Shown one piece after another: positions 1 through 8,494 of a stretch of 41,240 bases of DNA. A program made the position numbers and the translations under genes. The notes beneath the pieces are model-generated. The model searched no databases. It was not told the origin of the DNA and saw nothing but the letters and a program-made list of their open reading frames with translations. Source of the stretch: CBCXVS01 sp965178525 (GTDB lineage: Bacteria > Tectomicrobia > Entotheonellia > Entotheonellales > Entotheonellaceae); NCBI GenBank assembly GCA_965178525.1, contig CBCXVS010000022.1:1-41240 (forward strand). Reading direction: 5' to 3'. Numbering within the stretch: position 1 is the stretch's first letter; each line of letters begins with the position of its first letter.

Positions 1-496
1 CGTTTATACCATGTCTGACCCGCTGAGTCCACCCCGTCATCGGCCCTCATCGGGGCACGCGCACCCACCTCCCTCACCCTGAAACCACGGGGACTTCAGG
101 GCTGCCGCGAAATGAAAATTCCTATACGATCAAGATCAGTATACGGGCATATGATGTGCGGTTCTTATCTTCGGCGAAATTTGAACAGCAAGATCGTTCG
201 AGATGGGTGTATGGTACGGGGATGGTGTATACAATTTTGTATTTATCTGCTACTATAGAACCCTACTGTGATCCTTAGATAAAAAAATTCTGTAGTCTAC
301 TTTTCATCATCGAGTTCCGGGACCCGCCCAGGCTGTCAGCGCCTTTCCGCACTCTTTGATGCGATGAGGGGTCGTCTCGGCCTGACAGTCCTCATGTGTA
401 GCCTGCCAAGACCTGCGTCGATATTCTAGTCGGGAAGGCGTTCCCGTGTGAGCTAGGATCCTGCATGCGTCTTGTTACGTTTGGAGGTACATCTTC
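1..496. other. Non-coding leader region of the window
   Basis: No convincing gene is seen in these bases. The first 60 bases are rich in CCCTCATC-like words that also occur, inverted, at the far end of the window. Positions 220-300 are clearly AT-rich compared with the flanks, as expected for a promoter region ahead of the oxygenase gene, but I cannot fix a -35/-10 pair. A weak inverted repeat (CTGTCAG near 333, CTGACAG near 382) lies before the gene. The Shine-Dalgarno of the next gene is GGAGG at 483-487. Confidence 0.5.
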
Positions 497-1468
497 GTGA
501 TTCGTCCCGGACATTCTTGGCTCTTAGCGTTGCGTGAGCAGATTCGGATCTTCCTCTATCGTGAAATCCGCGATGTCTATCGGGGATTGTTCACCCACCC
601 GAGATGGTTGCTGATGCGCAAAATCGCACGATTCGATAGCGTGAAATCGCTTGTCAAATATCGCCGGAGCCGTGCAGCACAGCGCCAGGGCGCTCACGAC
701 GTCTCGCAGCGTCCAAGCCCCATCTTCACGGATGTCGATATCGACCGTATGGTGGACAGCCTGAGAAAAGACGGCATCTGTCTTGGGATACATTTACCGA
801 GAGATATTAGGGAGCAAATCTTCCAATATACCAAGAACACGCTATGTTATGGACATGGGAAACCGTATTGGGGATTTTATTACCATGAAAAAAACACCAT
901 ATCACACAAGCACAACCTCAATTTGACCGCAGCTGATTATTTCAATACTGCCAATTGTCAGGTGATTCAAAGAATTATCGACGATCCCATCTTACTGGAA
1001 ATCGCGCGTAAATATCTCGGTGGCATTCCTGTCCATCAAGGAACAAGACTCCGTTGGACGTTTCGCACGAATTTATCAGCCCTTGAGAAATTTAAATATA
1101 ATCGGACATTTCATTATGACTTAGATGATTATGCCGCCATAAAGTTTTTCTTTTATTTGACGGATGTAGATATGGAAGATGGTCCCCATGTCTGCATTAT
1201 GAGAAGCCATACTTCAAAAAATGTTTTACATAGGCTCTTGCGTGGTATGCACAATGATGAACAGATAACTGATTACTATGGCGTTGAAAATGTAAATGTT
1301 CTTTGCGGGACGGCAGGTTTTGGATTCGTTGAAGACACGTTCATTATGCATAAAGGCTTGACCCCGACGAACAACGATCGTTTAATTCTCATTATCGAAT
1401 ACGCTCTGCGAGATTATGGCATGAAGCACGATTGCATCCAGGAGGCACAGCTACAAGAACTCGACTGA
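497..1468 (+). CDS. Fe(II)/2-oxoglutarate dioxygenase, phytanoyl-CoA dioxygenase-like
   Basis: Probable non-haem iron oxygenase of the PhyH-like superfamily, 323 aa. The facial triad is visible as H206-x-D208 (HYD) and H285 (in FIMHKG), followed by R295, the usual 2-oxoglutarate-binding arginine about ten residues after the distal His. The strands before the HxD and after 'EDGP' fit a double-stranded beta-helix core. The first 70 residues are basic and not part of the core. The start is GTG, chosen because GGAGG lies 9 bases upstream. The substrate is not identifiable. The neighbours downstream (AsnB-type amidotransferase, flippase, SGNH esterase) suggest it may modify a surface glycan or lipid, but that is inference. 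Its codon use is more AT-rich than that of genes further right, as is common in polysaccharide clusters. Confidence 0.75.
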   Translation: MIRPGHSWLLALREQIRIFLYREIRDVYRGLFTHPRWLLMRKIARFDSVKSLVKYRRSRAAQRQGAHDVSQRPSPIFTDVDIDRMVDSLRKDGICLGIHLPRDIREQIFQYTKNTLCYGHGKPYWGFYYHEKNTISHKHNLNLTAADYFNTANCQVIQRIIDDPILLEIARKYLGGIPVHQGTRLRWTFRTNLSALEKFKYNRTFHYDLDDYAAIKFFFYLTDVDMEDGPHVCIMRSHTSKNVLHRLLRGMHNDEQITDYYGVENVNVLCGTAGFGFVEDTFIMHKGLTPTNNDRLILIIEYALRDYGMKHDCIQEAQLQELD

Positions 1469-2034
1469 GAAGCCGTTGTAAAACGGCTGCGAGTGTCGGG
1501 AAAACACGGCGCGAGCCGGCGGCCAACCGGCGAGTCAGCCCATACGCCCCTTGTCCTTGCCACCGCATCATCCTTGCAGCTTGTTGCTTGCGCCACCAAG
1601 CGAGGTCTACCCGAGACCGTCGGCGAGGGCGGAGGAGCGGCATATAACGCATCACACGCATGCCGGACATATCCTTCTATAGCAGTTTTTCCTCAAGGGA
1701 GCTTCGAGAATTTTATCTTGTATTTTTTCGATTTCAGTATAGAATAGCAATTCAGCTTGGCAGTATTCATGATACGATATGGCGTCATGATAAAACATTC
1801 TTATGGTGTCATATATACAAAAAAACTAAAGGTGTATTGCTATTAGAAATGTCTGTAGATAGATAAAATAGTTATGATGAATCCAAGGGTTATGTCTATC
1901 AGGTGTGCAGGGTTGCCAGTACCGGGTCCCTCGAGCAATCGACGGGCATGGGCAAACTTGCAAAGCGCGTGAGATCACAAGGAGGGACACCGGGCGTGGG
2001 CTGACGCGTCGGGAGGATAGGAGCGGGAGCGGAC
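1469..2034. other. 566-base gap between oxygenase and asnB
   Basis: No gene is supported. Just after the oxygenase stop is a hairpin, AGCCGTT-gtaa-AACGGCT (about 1472-1489), and a GC-rich inverted pair around GCCGG/CCGGC near 1517-1532. These could act as a terminator but lack a clear U-tract. Positions 1680-1880 are strikingly AT-rich and contain only short open frames without Shine-Dalgarno sequences. Low GC plus the absence of an ORF is compatible with promoter DNA or a decayed foreign gene. Confidence 0.4.
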
Positions 2035-3945
2035 ATGTGCGCGATCGCCGGTTTGATTTGTTTAACGCGACAAGACTGCGATGATGGCCATGTGGCCATA
2101 GTACGGCAGATGTGCGATGTACAAACCCATCGTGGCCCGGATGACCAGGGTGTTGTCACACAGGGGTGGGTGTGTTTGGGTTCGGATCGGTTGCAGATCA
2201 TCGACCTCACCAAGGCGGGACATATGCCCATGTCTGACGCCAATGCTGACCGATGGATCGTATATAACGGCGAACTGTACAATTTTCGGGAGCTGCGGCA
2301 GGAACTCAGCTTGCGTGGGCATCAGTTTCGGTCGCATTCGGACACGGAAGTGGTGCTCCATGCCTTCATGCAGTGGGGCGCAGAAAGCCTTGAGCGCTTC
2401 GTCGGGATGTTTGCGTTTGCGCTCTATGACCGTCCCCGCGATACGGTCACCTTGGTTCGGGATCGGTTTGGGAAAAAACCGCTCTATTATACCTACCGCG
2501 ATGGCGTCTTGCTCTTTGCCTCGGAACTCAAAGCGCTCATGCAGGTGTGTGACCATCTCCAGGTGAATCAAAGGCGGCTGGCCGAGTGGTCCTTGTACCG
2601 CAATATCGACTTCGGCTCGCCAGAGACCTTGATTGAAGGATGCTGGATGCTGCCGGCTGGACACTACCTGCAAATATGTGAGGGCAAGGTGGACACGCCA
2701 CGGTGTTACTATACGCCTGAGGCAGAGGCGCGTTATGCGGATTTCCAGCGCAAGTCCAAGCAGGAGGTCGTCGACGAAATTGCCTCGCTGCTGACGGCGG
2801 CGGTGCATGACCGCCTCGTCAGTGATGTGCCCATTGGCACGTTGTGCAGTGGCGGCCTCGATTCGAGTTTGGTGACGGCGCTCTGTACCCAGCAACGGCA
2901 GGATGTGACCGCGTTCAACGTCGCCATCGCCGGTCACAAGAAGCTGGATGAAAACCAATACGCGCAGCAGGTGGCGGATATGCTGGGGATCCGGCTCTTT
3001 ACCTATACCATGACCGGCGCGGACTTTCGCCGCACCCTGCCGCGGGCGATCTATCACAATGATCTTCCCCTCACGTTTGCCAATTCCGTGTGTTATTTAC
3101 TGATCTCGGAGTTGGCGCGTTCCCAGGGGACGATCATGCTGCTTTCCGGTGAGGCCGCGGATGAGCTCTTTGGAGGGTACATGAACCGGTATCGGCGCTA
3201 CCGGCAGTTCATGTGGGCGCAACGCCTGATGCCCTATCTCCCGAACAAAATTCGGCTGACGCTCACCTTGGCGGGACACGCCTGTCTGGGCATCCCGGCA
3301 ACCGAATTCGAGGGCTATGGGACCCTGTTACCGTTTGCCACGGCTTGGAGCGACCAATTTACCCGCACCGAGTTGCGGCTCCGGTGTCAAGAGGCGTATC
3401 AGTTTGTGCGGCGGCCGGCGGAACGCGCCGTGTTGAGCGCCATGGCGGGCGACCTCACCAACTTCTTGGCGCCTCTGCTGCGCCGACTGGATCGCATGAG
3501 TATGGCGACGTCGGTGGCATGCCGCGTGCCGTTTTTGGATCATCGTCTGGTCGAAGCCGCGTTGAATCTGCCGCTGGCGTACCGTCTGCGCGGCTCTCAC
3601 GACAAATGGATTCTCAAGGCGATTGCCGCACGGCACCTGCCCCGGCACATTGCCTACCGAAAGAAACAATGGTTTCCGCTGCCCCTGGCCGAGTATCTGG
3701 CGCCGCTAGCGCATGCGTCCCTCTTTCAAAACGGTTTCTGTCTCGAGTACATCGGGCTCGAACGGCGCGTGTTGGACGAGTTGGTGACCAACTGGCAGCG
3801 GGATTTGCAAGGTTTTTTCAACTTGGTGATGCTTGAACTCTGGGGCCGGCTCTTTATACTCCATCAGTCGATTGATGACCTTACCAACCATGTCATCACC
3901 GTGTCAGCCGACCCCGGCGATGCTGCCGCGCCGGTCATCGCCTAG
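2035..3945 (+). CDS. asnB: Asparagine synthase (glutamine-hydrolysing), AsnB type
   Basis: Two-domain glutamine-dependent amidotransferase, 636 aa, full length for the family. The N-terminal class II glutaminase domain (about residues 1-200) starts MCAIAG, with Cys2 as nucleophile once Met is removed, and has the HRGPDD signature. The C-terminal synthetase domain (about 220-600) has the ATP-pyrophosphatase P-loop SGGLDSS at residues 272-278. The enzyme adenylates a carboxylate (aspartate in true AsnB) and transfers ammonia from glutamine. The start ATG has GGAG 5 bases upstream and leaves Cys at position 2, which fixes it. Paralogues in polysaccharide and exosortase gene clusters are thought to amidate sugar or peptide carboxylates. 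With a flippase and an oxygenase next to it, that role is as likely as asparagine synthesis. Confidence 0.92.
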   Translation: MCAIAGLICLTRQDCDDGHVAIVRQMCDVQTHRGPDDQGVVTQGWVCLGSDRLQIIDLTKAGHMPMSDANADRWIVYNGELYNFRELRQELSLRGHQFRSHSDTEVVLHAFMQWGAESLERFVGMFAFALYDRPRDTVTLVRDRFGKKPLYYTYRDGVLLFASELKALMQVCDHLQVNQRRLAEWSLYRNIDFGSPETLIEGCWMLPAGHYLQICEGKVDTPRCYYTPEAEARYADFQRKSKQEVVDEIASLLTAAVHDRLVSDVPIGTLCSGGLDSSLVTALCTQQRQDVTAFNVAIAGHKKLDENQYAQQVADMLGIRLFTYTMTGADFRRTLPRAIYHNDLPLTFANSVCYLLISELARSQGTIMLLSGEAADELFGGYMNRYRRYRQFMWAQRLMPYLPNKIRLTLTLAGHACLGIPATEFEGYGTLLPFATAWSDQFTRTELRLRCQEAYQFVRRPAERAVLSAMAGDLTNFLAPLLRRLDRMSMATSVACRVPFLDHRLVEAALNLPLAYRLRGSHDKWILKAIAARHLPRHIAYRKKQWFPLPLAEYLAPLAHASLFQNGFCLEYIGLERRVLDELVTNWQRDLQGFFNLVMLELWGRLFILHQSIDDLTNHVITVSADPGDAAAPVIA

Positions 3946-4059
3946 TACAGGCTGGCAGAAGTCCCTAGGCGGTTTGAGCGTCTCAAGGTCAACAAGATCA
4001 AAGTAGTCAACGGCTCACGCATTGGCGGTACGCCGTACTAGGTTCATGGACAGACGACG

Positions 4060-5502
4060 ATGGCAACTACATCCGGAACTGCCGTACGCGGCACGATCAT
4101 GCTCGTCGCGAGCCGGGGATGCTATTTTGTCTTGGGCTATGTGGCCGTGGTCATCCTCGCCCGCTTGCTTGGCCCAGCGGCCTATGGCGCCTACGGCGTC
4201 ATTATGTCGGTCTTGGCGTGGCTCGAACAGTCGGGTAGAACGGCCGTACCGGCGGCAGCGACCAAACTCCTGGCGGAAACCGTAGAGAACTGGGAGGAAC
4301 TCGCGAAGACGGCGTTCGCCTTAAATCTCATATTCTACGGCGGGGTGTTCGTCCTCCTGTGGGTGACCGCACCGTGGCTGGCAGCGGGGTTCGGTATTGC
4401 AGATGGCGCCACCCTGATTCGCGTGGCCGCGATTGACTTGCCGTTCTTTGGTCTCTATACCGCCTTGCAAGCCATTCATCAGGGCCACCGGCGGTTCGGA
4501 CAGCTTGGGGGCTCGGAAGTGGCCTATGCCGTTGCCAAAGTGGCGGGGGTGTTGGCGCTCATGGTTCTCGGCGTCTCCGTGAAGACGGCCCTGCTGCTCA
4601 ACGCCTTTTCCTCTCTGGTTGGCGCCGCCGTCTTGTGTCGCGCCACGGGTCTGATGGCACCGGCGCGTTGGCTCGCACACGTGCGTCCCCTGGTGACCCT
4701 CGGTGTACCGATGGGGCTTTATTCATTGGCGGTGCTCTTCCTGAGTTCGCTCGATTTATGGATGCTGCAAATCCTCTTTCCCATCGACAAGGCAGCCGAG
4801 GTGGGGGTATTTGTCGCGGCCTTGAATATCGCGCGCGTTCCCGGATTTGCCTTGGCGGCCGTCGCACAGGTCTTGTTACCCTCCGTCTCGCGCGCCGTGG
4901 CGTTGGACAATAACGCGCTGGTCAAACAATACTTCAACTAGGCGCTACGCTTTCTCGCGCTCTGTTATCTCCCAATTGCTCTGGTACTGATCGCACAGGC
5001 CGAAGGCGTGATGCAATGGGTTTATTCCCACACCTACGCCGGGGGGGGCATCCTCATGTCGATTCTCCTGGTGGCGCACGGGCTATGGGCGGCTCACGCG
5101 ATTCTTGGGGCGACGCTGCTGGCAGCAGGCCAAGTGCGATCGAGTGCCGGGATCATGGGGCTGCTCCTCGTGCCAGCCGTCCCACTCTTTGCGCTTGGGA
5201 TTCAGCAATATGGAAGTGTCGGGGCCGCCGTGGTCAATATCGGGGTGCCGTTGCTGGGTATCATTTGGTTTTACAAGCGGTTGACACGGCAGTTTGGCCC
5301 CCTGCTGCACGGACGCAGTATGGGGCGCATCGGACTGGCCGGCGCGGCGATGGTCGGGGTCCACATGGTCCTGTTATACGCTGGGATGGGGGTGATCGTC
5401 GCCACTATCATCAGTGTGGTGGCGTATGGCGTGACCCTGGTACGACTTGGCGAAATCGGCCGGGAAGATGTGATGATGGTCTTGCCACGGCGCAGTAGCT
5501 GA
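4060..5502 (+). pseudogene. Wzx-like polysaccharide flippase interrupted by in-frame TAG
   Basis: Membrane transporter of the MOP/MATE-like polysaccharide flippase family (lipid-linked oligosaccharide export). It is interrupted by a TAG at 4939-4941. The first part (293 aa) and the second part (186 aa) lie in exactly the same frame. Translation across the stop is continuous: ...VKQYFN, stop, ALRFLALCYLP... Together they give 480 codons, the normal length, with about 12-14 hydrophobic helices and a GP-x-x-YG-x-YG motif near the N-terminus (residues 37-45) typical of flippases. Gln is a natural residue here (FNQALRF), so CAG to TAG is the simplest origin. The second half has no good own start. 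The gene may be truly disrupted, read through at low level, or a sequence error. No clear Shine-Dalgarno is seen before 4060. Confidence 0.8.
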
Positions 5503-5548
5503 CCGCGTTGGCGACACAGCGCCATCGGGTGTCAGCGGAGAATGTCGT

Positions 5549-6727
5549 ATGTTGCGATCGGTTCTACGTAATCTTCTCTTAAGTCTTTGCAGTATTGTCT
5601 TTGCGCTCGTCGTTGCCGAAGTCGTCTTGCGCTTCCTGCCGTATTTGTTTCCGGCGGCAACGCAACAATACCGTTTGCAAACCGACCCTGAGCAGATGGG
5701 GGTGAGCCATCCGTATATTGGCCATTTGCATACACCGAACAAAGCGCTGGTGATTCCAAGTCGTGATTTTCAAGTGGTGCATCATACGGACGGATATGGA
5801 TTTCGCAATAGCTGGCCGTGGCCGGAGACGGCTGACATCGTGGTGGTCGGCGACTCGTTGACCTTTGGCTATGGCGTGGAAGATGAAGAGGCTTGGCCCG
5901 CGATCTTGGCCCAAGAACTTCGTCCGCTCCGGGTCGTCAACTTGGGCCTTATTGGCGCCAGTCCTGAGCAGTATGTGCGTGTGTATGAAACCTTCGGTGC
6001 GCCGCTCCAGCCCAAGTTGCTCGTGGTCGGACTTTTTCCGGGAAATGATTTCTGGGACGCGGGCTTGTTCGCCCATTGGCGCGATGCGGGAGGCAAGGGA
6101 AACTACATGGTCTGGCGCGACTATGGGCGTGCCCGGAGCCATGGCGGAGGGTCGGTACAACATCGCCTCAAAACCATGTTGCAACAATATACCATGCTCT
6201 ATCATGTGGTCTATCAAGCCCGTGACATCTACCGAGGATGGCGCCTGCAAGAGCCTCGGCGCCTGCGCTTAAAAGATGGGGGGCAGCTACAGCTCTGGCC
6301 CAGCCGTCTCGCGTCTCTCACACGGGGTGCGCAACCGGACCAGCCCGAATTTCAATTCGTATTTCAAGCCCTCACTCGCCTCAAGGCGCTGGCGGCGGAA
6401 CACGGCATGCAGGTCCTCCTGGTGATTCAGCCCAATAAAGAGCACATCTACCTGCCACGATTGGGCGAGACGGCGAGCGACCCCGCCGATGCCCTGCGCA
6501 TGGCAATCGAGCAGTTGGGCATGGATTACGTCGATACCACGGCAACGTTTCAACAGCGTGCGCAAGCTGGTGAACAACTTTTCTTTGAGATTGATGGCCA
6601 TCCGAATCGCCAGGGCTACCGGCTCATCGCTCACGACGTGCTGGCATACCTCAAACGGGAAGCCGCACGTTTCAACTTGCATGACCTAGCAGCCGGCAAA
6701 TCCGTGCCCACTCCGTCATCGCAGTAG
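5549..6727 (+). CDS. Membrane-anchored SGNH/GDSL hydrolase-like protein
   Basis: 392 aa with one N-terminal hydrophobic helix (residues 8-34) acting as signal anchor, then an SGNH-hydrolase fold. The nucleophile motif is G101-D-S103-L. A G-N-D block follows in 'LFPGNDFWD', and the C-terminal D-x-H block is 'DGHPNRQGY'. These are the Ser, oxyanion Asn and Asp/His elements of the family. Members remove or add acyl groups on extracytoplasmic glycans and lipids. GGAG lies 8 bases before the ATG. It follows the flippase by 46 bases and is probably co-transcribed, so an O-acyl esterase or transferase acting on an exported polysaccharide is a reasonable guess. The exact substrate cannot be read from the sequence. 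Confidence 0.75.
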   Translation: MLRSVLRNLLLSLCSIVFALVVAEVVLRFLPYLFPAATQQYRLQTDPEQMGVSHPYIGHLHTPNKALVIPSRDFQVVHHTDGYGFRNSWPWPETADIVVVGDSLTFGYGVEDEEAWPAILAQELRPLRVVNLGLIGASPEQYVRVYETFGAPLQPKLLVVGLFPGNDFWDAGLFAHWRDAGGKGNYMVWRDYGRARSHGGGSVQHRLKTMLQQYTMLYHVVYQARDIYRGWRLQEPRRLRLKDGGQLQLWPSRLASLTRGAQPDQPEFQFVFQALTRLKALAAEHGMQVLLVIQPNKEHIYLPRLGETASDPADALRMAIEQLGMDYVDTTATFQQRAQAGEQLFFEIDGHPNRQGYRLIAHDVLAYLKREAARFNLHDLAAGKSVPTPSSQ

Positions 6728-6822
6728 CGTTGTGTTGGCCACGCCGCAATGCTATGGTCTCCCGCAATCCACCCCAAGCGCCTCAGACGGCACGCGCTGC
6801 CAGTGCAACGATCGAGAACGCC

Positions 6823-8175
6823 ATGGACCGGATTTTGATTGCAAATCGAGGCGAAATTGCCTGTTGTATCATCCGCAGTATACAGCAGCTTGGCAAACAG
6901 GCGATTGCCGTGTATTCCGAAGCGGACATCGAGGCGCCGCATCGCTCCCTGGCCGATGCCGCCTATCTCATCGGGCCAGCGCCAGCGCCACAAAGTTACC
7001 TCAACATCGAGGCGATCCTGCAGGCCGCGCGAGATAGCAACGCCGATGGCATCCATCCCGGCTACGGCTTTTTGGCCGAAAACGCCGCCTTTGCGACACG
7101 CTGTCAGGAAGCCGGCTTGACGTTTATCGGCCCCTCGCCCGCGGCGATGCGCACCATGGGGGATAAGGCGGCGGCGCGTCAGGTGGCACAAGATGCCGGC
7201 GTGCCCGTGATTCCCGGAAGTGGGCGTCAACCCCTGGACCCGGATCGTGCGCGTGACCTCGTCGCGTCTATCGGCTATCCCGTGCTGCTCAAAGCGGCGG
7301 GGGGTGGGGGGGGCATCGGCATGCAGGTTGTGTTCCAGCCCGAGGCGCTAGACAAGGCATTGACAACGGCACAAAATCGATCTCAATCCGCTTTTGGACG
7401 GCCGGACCTGTATCTCGAAAAGTTTCTCGCTGCGCCACGCCACGTCGAGGTGCAGGTGCTTGGCGACCGGCATGGCAACCTCGTGCATGTATACGAACGC
7501 GAATGCTCGATCCAGCGGCGGCGTCAAAAGGTATTGGAAGAAGCTCCGTCGTTTTATCTGACCCAGCCGCAGCATCAAGCCTTGCGCGAGCGCATGACGC
7601 AGGCTGCCCTGGCCGTGGCAGCAACGGCGCCGTATACCAATGCGGGAACGGTGGAATTTCTGCTAGACGAGGAGGGGCAGTTCTACTTCATTGAAATGAA
7701 CACCCGCCTGCAGGTCGAGCACACGGTGACGGAAATGATCACGGGCATCGACCTGGTCGCCGAGCAGATTCGCCTTGCCGAAGGCGCGCCTCTCTCCTGA
7801 CGTCAGGATGAACTCACATGCAACGGGGCGGCGATCGAATGCCGCATCTACGCCGAGAATCCAGCCAAAAATTTCTTGCCATCGCCTGGCCGGATCACTG
7901 CCCTAACCTGCCCGGCAGGACCGGGGCTACGTATCGACAGCGGCATCACGGCAAACGCGTATGTGACGCCCTACTATGACCCGCTGCTGGCCAAGATCGT
8001 GGCGCATGGCGCGCATCGCGATGCGGCCATCACCTCGATGCGCCGCGCTCTAACCGGTCTTATCATCGAAGGCATCCATACCAATATCGGCTTACATCAG
8101 CGCATCATGGACAACGCGCAGTTCCAAGCCGGCGAGGTCGATACCGATTTTCTCGCGCGCGTACTCCTCCCGTGA
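6823..8175 (+). pseudogene. accC: Biotin carboxylase interrupted by in-frame TGA
   Basis: ATP-dependent biotin carboxylase of an acyl-CoA carboxylase. It is split by TGA at 7798-7800 after 325 codons, with 124 more codons in the same frame to 8173-8175. The total of 450 codons matches AccC. The first part carries the biotin carboxylase N-domain (MDRILIANRGEIA), the ATP-grasp glycine loop (KAAGGGGGIGM) and the block EMNTRLQVEHTVTE. The C-terminal domain (ECRIYAENP, NAYVTPYYDPLLAKIV) lies after the stop. Homologues have an ordinary residue at the stop position (PLS-x-RQDEL); CGA or TGG to TGA would each be one transition. The start ATG at 6823 is preferred over upstream frames because the conserved domain begins there. 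As written, the protein would lack the lid needed for catalysis. Confidence 0.85.
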
Positions 8176-8213
8176 TACAGACAGCCGCGACACGCACGAA
8201 AGGACAGAGGATC

Positions 8214-8426
8214 ATGGCAGATATTACGGCGCATATTACCGGCACGATTTTCAAGATTGAAAAACAAGTGGGTGACCCTGTCGCCAAAGGGGAAGACGTG
8301 ATGATCCTCGAATCGATGAAGATGGAAATCCCACTCGAAGCGCCGATCGACGGGGTGGTCAAAGACATTTGTGTGGAAGAAGGTCAGGCGGTCGATGAAG
8401 GTATGGTGTTGGCCGTTATCGATTAG
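8214..8426 (+). CDS. Small biotin carboxyl carrier protein
   Basis: Stand-alone biotinyl/lipoyl domain of 70 aa. The sequence ESMKMEIP centred on Lys36 is the classical biotinylation site (E-S/A-M-K-M), and the flanking 'GTIFKIEKQVGDPVAKGE' and 'GVVKDICVEEGQAVDEG' form the two halves of the hammerhead barrel. It would carry carboxybiotin from the adjacent biotin carboxylase to a carboxyltransferase encoded elsewhere. The ATG at 8214 is chosen because AGGA lies 9 bases upstream and because translation from here begins directly with the domain. An upstream GTG at 8172 overlapping accC is possible but unlikely. This is the lone-domain type of carrier, much shorter than AccB (about 150 aa). Confidence 0.9.
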   Translation: MADITAHITGTIFKIEKQVGDPVAKGEDVMILESMKMEIPLEAPIDGVVKDICVEEGQAVDEGMVLAVID

Positions 8427-8446
8427 GATAGGTTCTCTTCTGCACT

Positions 8447-8467
8447 CCCCCCTTTCATCAAGGGGGG
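8447..8467. terminator. Hairpin between convergent genes
   Basis: Perfect 8-bp inverted repeat CCCCCCTT / AAGGGGGG with a 5-base loop, placed between the convergent carrier and ThDP-enzyme genes. It has no run of T on either side, so it may be a weak bidirectional terminator or just a dispersed palindrome. A similar word (AGGGGGGAAG) recurs in the hairpin at 13650-13670. Confidence 0.45.
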
Positions 8468-8494
8468 AAGCGTAAGAAGCCAAGCATCACGAGA

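Noticed and set aside
1660..1866. 68-codon AT-rich open frame before asnB
   Set aside because: No ribosome binding site and low-complexity, Phe/Tyr-rich translation typical of random AT-rich DNA.
2062..3057. 331-codon open frame opposite asnB
   Set aside because: Antisense shadow of a strongly conserved gene; its translation has no family features.
4936..7800. Stop-codon reassignment in this organism
   Set aside because: One lesion is TAG and the other TGA, and ordinary genes in the window end in TAA, TAG and TGA, so no consistent recoding is indicated.
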